This document shows positions 60,108 to 64,000 of a stretch of 64,000 nucleotides of DNA, one piece after another. This stretch comes from Elusimicrobiaceae bacterium. GTDB taxonomy: Bacteria; Elusimicrobiota; Elusimicrobia; Elusimicrobiales; Elusimicrobiaceae. The translations under genes were made by a program, and so were the position numbers. The DNA is taken from assembly GCA_017525025.1 (NCBI GenBank), contig JAFXUJ010000010.1, positions 1 to 64,000 on the forward strand. Direction: 5' to 3'. The notes below the pieces were generated by a model that saw only the letters and a list, made by a program, of their open reading frames with translations, had not been told where the DNA came from and made no database searches. Position 1 is the stretch's first letter. Each line of letters begins with the position of its first letter.

Positions 60108-61165
60108 GTGTAACTTTCTAAATAGGTATGTAATCCTTCTTTCTTGGCTTGTTGAACTGCTAGCGCATAAAAAGATTCCGCTTCGTCGGTGTTACCAAGC
60201 GCATACAACACTTGTGCCAAAGAAAGCTTGGTTAGGATCTGCCCACGTAACTCATCCGAATTATCAAACAAGACTTGGGCTTCTTGTAAATCTTTTAGGG
60301 CTTGTTGCATTTTATTTTGGCGACGCAACACATCGGCGCGTCCCCATTTTACAAACCCTAAATCTACCGTGTCATGAATAGAAGAGTAGAGCTTATCTGC
60401 CGTATTATAATGACGTAAAGCTTCGGCATATTTGCCTTGTTGGCGTAGGCCATTGGCCATGCCGCACTGGGTATAGGCTTTGCCGAAAATATCTTGTGTG
60501 TTTTTAAAAATTTTTTCAGCCAATTTATAATTTTTCACGCAATCGTCTATTTTCCCGCAAATACGGCTGATTCCGGCCAAACCGCAATAACCATACGCTT
60601 CACTAATTTTATCCTGCACTTTTTTGGCTAGCGTGATAGATTGTTTAAATTGAGCAATACCTTCTTCAAAATGGCCCTGTAAGCGGAACACTCCTCCTTT
60701 GGCCCAATGAATAAAGCTCATACCGGCATAATCTTTTTCCTGCGTGTAAGCCGCCAGTACCGTATCTAATAATTCTAAAGAGTCATCTAACTTCCCCCAA
60801 GCACGCAGGGCCATCGCCATTTCTTGCATTGCACGTACGTAATAATCATCAAATTCCAACTCCCGCGCCATTTGTAATGTTTCGTCTGCCAATTCGTAAG
60901 CAGCCGCCGCATGGCCTAACGTACGATAACAAGAAGCCATGGCAAGCAAAATATCCATACGTTCTTCAATGACATCCGCTATTTTAAGTCCTTTGGCATA
61001 CGTCAAAAGGGCCGTTTCAAAATTCCCCAGTTGGCGTTCCGCTTCGCCTTGCAAAAACCAACCCTGGGCATTTTTGGCACGTTGCTTTTTTAACAACGTC
61101 AGCGCCTGCGCCGGCTCATTATTTTCCAACAAATCGTATATTTTTTCCGCATCCAGTTTAGCCAT
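60104..61165 (-). CDS. Tetratricopeptide-repeat protein
   Basis: The 353-residue product has no signal peptide. It consists of about eight TPR-like helix pairs, such as GWFLQGEAERQLGNFETALLTYAKG, CYRTLGHAAAAYELADETLQMAREL and AYTQCGMANGLRQQGKYAEAL. It probably binds partner proteins in the cytosol, as in Rap/LGN-like arrays. AGGAG precedes the ATG. It follows the response regulator by 11 nt, so it may act with it. Confidence 0.82.
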   Translation of the reverse strand: MAKLDAEKIYDLLENNEPAQALTLLKKQRAKNAQGWFLQGEAERQLGNFETALLTYAKGLKIADVIEERMDILLAMASCYRTLGHAAAAYELADETLQMARELEFDDYYVRAMQEMAMALRAWGKLDDSLELLDTVLAAYTQEKDYAGMSFIHWAKGGVFRLQGHFEEGIAQFKQSITLAKKVQDKISEAYGYCGLAGISRICGKIDDCVKNYKLAEKIFKNTQDIFGKAYTQCGMANGLRQQGKYAEALRHYNTADKLYSSIHDTVDLGFVKWGRADVLRRQNKMQQALKDLQEAQVLFDNSDELRGQILTKLSLAQVLYALGNTDEAESFYALAVQQAKKEGLHTYLESYT

Positions 61166-61176
61166 ACAAACGCTCC

Positions 61177-61539
61177 TTATTTCAAATGTTTTTTTATCTC
61201 GGCCAATGTGTCCGTTAAATCATAGGGCTTAGGGATAAAATAATCCGCTCCCGCCTCTTTAGCCCGATCCTGCGATTCCGGATCGGCCAGCGTAGACATT
61301 ACAATTACCGGAATACGCCAGGTAGCGTTATCGGTTTTGAGCAATTTGCATACGTCAAAACCGCTCAATTTAGGAAGCATTAAATCCAATAAAATCAGAT
61401 CCGGCGTAAGTTGTTTAGCCAGCCGCACACCTTCCACTCCGTTTTGTGCCCAATAGACCTCTATTCCCTCCACTTTTAACGCACCGGACAAGGCCGTTCC
61501 CAATACTTTAGAATCTTCTATTAAAACTATTTTTTTCAT
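61177..61539 (-). CDS. Single-domain response regulator (CheY-like)
   Basis: The 120-residue receiver domain has the acidic pair in LIEDSK, the phosphorylation Asp in LILLDLMLPKLSG, Ser in VMSTLAD and Lys in IPKPYDLTD. There is no output domain. It receives phosphate from an unidentified kinase and probably signals through a partner, perhaps the TPR protein downstream. Start at ATG 61539, which is 2 nt after the upstream stop; ATG 61557 gives a short extra N-terminus. Confidence 0.85.
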   Translation of the reverse strand: MKKIVLIEDSKVLGTALSGALKVEGIEVYWAQNGVEGVRLAKQLTPDLILLDLMLPKLSGFDVCKLLKTDNATWRIPVIVMSTLADPESQDRAKEAGADYFIPKPYDLTDTLAEIKKHLK

Positions 61540-61541
61540 AT

Positions 61542-62057
61542 TTATATTTCCCGGCAATGCTTTTTATACTGTTCGATAGATGCCACATAATCGCGGGCAT
61601 TTTTCATAACGGCATTGACTTCATCTTCTTCCAAACGGCGTACTATTTTAGCCGGCACTCCCATGACAAGTGATCCGGCCGGAATGCTTTGGCCCGCAGG
61701 AATAACCGCCCCCGCCCCAATAACACAATTGGGACCGATTTCGCTTTCCATAATGACCGCATTCATACCAATCAGGCAATTATCCCCGATTTTGCTGCCG
61801 TGCACAACCGCTCCATGCCCGATACTTACCCCTTTGCCAATGATAGCCGGCGCATCGTAGTTGACGTGAATGCACGCATTTTCTTGCACGTTGGAGTTAG
61901 CCCCTATGGAAATAGCCGCAATGTCTCCGCGCAAAACAGCACACGGCCAAATGGACACATTTTCCCCCACCTGCACGTCTCCGATAATAACAGCGGTTTT
62001 ATGGACATAACAACTGGAATGTACCACCGGTAACAGTTTACCGATTTGTTCTTTCAT
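61542..62057 (-). CDS. Gamma-carbonic-anhydrase-like hexapeptide protein
   Basis: The 171-residue left-handed beta-helix protein belongs to the YrdA/PaaY/Cam-like group. Hexapeptide turns are spaced throughout (IIGDVQVGENVSIWPCAVLRGD). The zinc ligands sit in ENACIHVN and IGHGAVVHGS (three His). A C-terminal helix with NAVMKNARDYVASI follows. It may hydrate CO2 or act on acyl-CoA; the reaction is uncertain. Its start overlaps the UPF0104 gene by 20 nt. Confidence 0.82.
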   Translation of the reverse strand: MKEQIGKLLPVVHSSCYVHKTAVIIGDVQVGENVSIWPCAVLRGDIAAISIGANSNVQENACIHVNYDAPAIIGKGVSIGHGAVVHGSKIGDNCLIGMNAVIMESEIGPNCVIGAGAVIPAGQSIPAGSLVMGVPAKIVRRLEEDEVNAVMKNARDYVASIEQYKKHCREI

Positions 62058-63093
62058 GCGCGCCTCCTTTTAAAGGACGGTACGGTGTAGCGGATAATTG
62101 TAAGCCCCAATAAATAAAAATGCTGACAATCCCCGGCAAAATGTAATACACCACCCGGTAAATCAAGGTAGCCATCAGCGCGGCATCCCAGTCAATTCCC
62201 ATTTGGGCATAAACGGCTGTCATCGCTAATTCCATAGCCCCCAAACCTCCCGGCAAAATGGGAATTAGCGTAGCCATCATCCCCACAGCAAATCCGGCCA
62301 CCAGTATTCCCGGGTCAATGTGGACGCCCACAGCACGGAACGCAAAAAACAACACCAAAATCGTAAACAACCAATCGGCACAGACGTAAACAATCGTCCA
62401 AGTCATTTTTTTCTTTTTCTTATGGATGAGCTCAATACCTTCGTCCAGCTGGTCCATAAAATCATCGTAGCGCTTTTTAGGAATCAACGCCCCAAAAACA
62501 TGGAATAATATTTTGTTGATGAGCCGGAAAGTTTTACGGATCGATTTGGAGCGCCACTCGTTATTAAATAGAAAAGCCGTTACCGCGCAGCAAACCGCAC
62601 ACATTACCACTATAGAAATAAAATTCCGAAGTAGTTGCGCCGGAGTTGCCGAGGAATGAAAAAACATCAAAACAGATCCCTGCAAAATAATAATCGCCAG
62701 CACAAAATACAAAAGAACCGTGATGACAATACTGGCCGTTACGCATGTGCCAAAGGGAATCCGCCGCCGATTCAATAAATGTGCCCGCAAGGCAAACCCG
62801 CTGGCTCCCAAAGAAGACACCGCATAATTGACCGTTGTAGAAACAAGCGCAATTCCGATCGCCGCACTTTTGCCGATGCGCCGCCCCATAATACGCAAAA
62901 CCTCGTACAAACTCATCCCCATAGATACATAAATCAGCACTGACGAACCAACACTCAAAAATAAATATTTTGTTTGTACGTTTTGCCAAATTTTGACAAA
63001 GCTATCCTTGGCTTGATATACCAGTAGCGCAATCAGCCCCAGCGAAAACAAAATACCCAGGATATAAAATAAGCACTTAACTTGTTTTTTCAC
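62038..63093 (-). CDS. UPF0104/lysylphosphatidylglycerol-synthase-TM family protein
   Basis: The 351-residue product has about eight membrane helices. Typical family blocks are NYAVSSLGASGFALRAHLL and PILPGGLGAMELAMTAVY. This family includes the flippase half of MprF and flippase-like proteins of unknown cargo. The lysyl-transfer domain is absent, so it would move lipids rather than modify them. Start is GTG at 63093 with GGAG 9 nt upstream. It heads the minus-strand group 63093-60104. Confidence 0.8.
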   Translation of the reverse strand: MKKQVKCLFYILGILFSLGLIALLVYQAKDSFVKIWQNVQTKYLFLSVGSSVLIYVSMGMSLYEVLRIMGRRIGKSAAIGIALVSTTVNYAVSSLGASGFALRAHLLNRRRIPFGTCVTASIVITVLLYFVLAIIILQGSVLMFFHSSATPAQLLRNFISIVVMCAVCCAVTAFLFNNEWRSKSIRKTFRLINKILFHVFGALIPKKRYDDFMDQLDEGIELIHKKKKKMTWTIVYVCADWLFTILVLFFAFRAVGVHIDPGILVAGFAVGMMATLIPILPGGLGAMELAMTAVYAQMGIDWDAALMATLIYRVVYYILPGIVSIFIYWGLQLSATPYRPLKGGAHERTNR

Positions 63094-63195
63094 GTAGAAA
63101 ACTCCGGGACAAATTAACTCAATAAATTATATAATTTATTTAGCCAAAAGGCATTGGATTTGATCCTATTTTTTACTTTCTAAAGGACACTCTCT

Positions 63196-64000
63196 ATGAA
63201 GAGTATTAAAGTAATCGGCGCGAAAGGCCATAACCTAAAAAATATCACCGTAGAAATACCCAAAGACAAAATGACGGTTGTAACGGGATTGTCCGGCTCG
63301 GGCAAAAGCTCCTTAGCGTTTGACACCATTTACGCCGAAGGCCAACGCCGCTACGTAGAAAGCATGTCCGCCTATGCCCGCCAATTTTTGGAACTCATGG
63401 AAAAGCCCGACGTAGAACACATTGAGGGTTTGTCTCCCGCTATTTCCATTGAGCAACGCAATCCGTCCAAAAATCCGCGTTCTACCGTAGCCACCGTTAC
63501 GGAAATTTATGATTATCTGCGCCTGTTATTTGCCCGCGTAGGCAAGCGTTATTGTCCGCATTGTGGCCGCCCCGTGGAGACGTGGAGTGTACAAGGAATT
63601 GCACAAGATATTTTAAAAAAATTTGCCGATAAAACCCTCTACATTCTCTCCCCCGTAGTGCGCGGACGGGCCGGCACGTACGAGGAACTTTTTGCAAAAT
63701 TCAAAAAAGAAGGTTACGTCAAAGCCCGCGTCAACGGCACGGTACTTACATTAGATCATGTGCCTACTTTAGAGCGCTACAAAAAGCACACCATTGAACT
63801 TGTGGTAGATGAATTTTACGTAGATGAATTTGACCGCGAGCGGTTGGTAGAAAGTTTAGAAACATCCCTGAAATACGCCCAGGGGCTTGTACACATTTTA
63901 GAAACCAATGGTTCCAAACCTGTTGATTTTACGTATAGTGAAAGCAACGCCTGCGCGCATTGCGGAATTGGGTTTAGTGAATTGGAACCGAGGCTTTTTT
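63196..64000 (+). CDS. uvrA: UvrA excinuclease subunit, N-terminal part (runs off window)
   Basis: ATG 63196 opens a frame of 268 codons to the edge. It has UvrA hallmarks: KVIGAKGHNLKNI, Walker A GLSGSGKSSLAFDT, AEGQRRYVESMSAYARQFL, and LSPAISIEQRNPSKNPRSTV. The zinc-binding RYCPHCGRPVE and CAHCG follow. UvrA scans DNA for lesions with UvrB. AAAGGA precedes the ATG. Confidence 0.95.
   Translation, partial: MKSIKVIGAKGHNLKNITVEIPKDKMTVVTGLSGSGKSSLAFDTIYAEGQRRYVESMSAYARQFLELMEKPDVEHIEGLSPAISIEQRNPSKNPRSTVATVTEIYDYLRLLFARVGKRYCPHCGRPVETWSVQGIAQDILKKFADKTLYILSPVVRGRAGTYEELFAKFKKEGYVKARVNGTVLTLDHVPTLERYKKHTIELVVDEFYVDEFDRERLVESLETSLKYAQGLVHILETNGSKPVDFTYSESNACAHCGIGFSELEPRLF

Overview
The window comes from a Gram-negative, probably anaerobic bacterium. 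Several things point to the Elusimicrobiota, probably a host-associated Elusimicrobium relative: three scattered orphan type IV pilin-like genes with the same processing motif, a run of exported proteins I cannot place in any family, a GGGtGRT/NifU-like pair, and outer-membrane machinery (LolA-like, OmpA-like, autotransporter). This assignment is an inference; the window has no rRNA or other decisive marker. No tRNA, rRNA, CRISPR array or insertion sequence was seen.

Layout. 1-2346: small accessory patch with the start of a DUF5681 protein, a LexA/S24-type repressor and a RhuM-family protein. 2460-4700: exported protein with five tandem ~62-residue repeats. 4769-17647 (minus): a tightly overlapping 16-gene cluster resembling an aryl polyene (APE) type II polyketide pathway. 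It has two active ketosynthases, a ketosynthase-like chain-length factor, two ACPs, two dehydratases, a ketoreductase, an AMP-ligase, a thioesterase, two acyltransferases, a glycosyltransferase, a LolA-like protein, an MMPL exporter and a lipoprotein, but no ammonia-lyase or methyltransferase. 17767-26360 (minus): a 2415-residue AIDA-type autotransporter, translationally coupled to its own TibC/Aah-type heptosyltransferase. 26558-28246: a caspase-like exported protein interrupted by one in-frame stop, and the remnant of a paralogue.

28266-43659: housekeeping genes (typA, serC, era, trxB, maf, yggS, yggU, VanX-like peptidase, MFS transporter, GGGtGRT/NifU-like pair) mixed with three more exported proteins of unknown function. 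43752-53064: two pilins, thrS, an alkaline-phosphatase-fold membrane enzyme, yajC-secD-secF, a MetH-activation-like protein and a DUF374 acyltransferase. 53127-64000: MscS channel, lipoproteins, a DnaA-box cluster that may be an origin, an apparently dead esterase-like protein, HEAT and TPR proteins, dut, a third large pilin, a response regulator, a gamma-carbonic-anhydrase-like protein, a UPF0104 membrane protein and the start of uvrA.

The most novel signals are regulatory. First, five exported-protein genes share one promoter architecture: GRCCYA, 8-9 bp, TRGGYC, 4 bp, GRCCY, abutting a -35 that begins with TTG (the most upstream half-site is imperfect at one of the five). This suggests one regulon for the lineage-specific secretome. 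Second, at least nine genes have a -10 hexamer only 6-8 nt before the ATG and no Shine-Dalgarno, which predicts leaderless mRNAs. Third, the pilin gene at 46531 has a ~230-nt leader that folds into a three-way junction followed by a hairpin that sequesters the Shine-Dalgarno. These are read by eye from the sequence and need computation or experiment to confirm.
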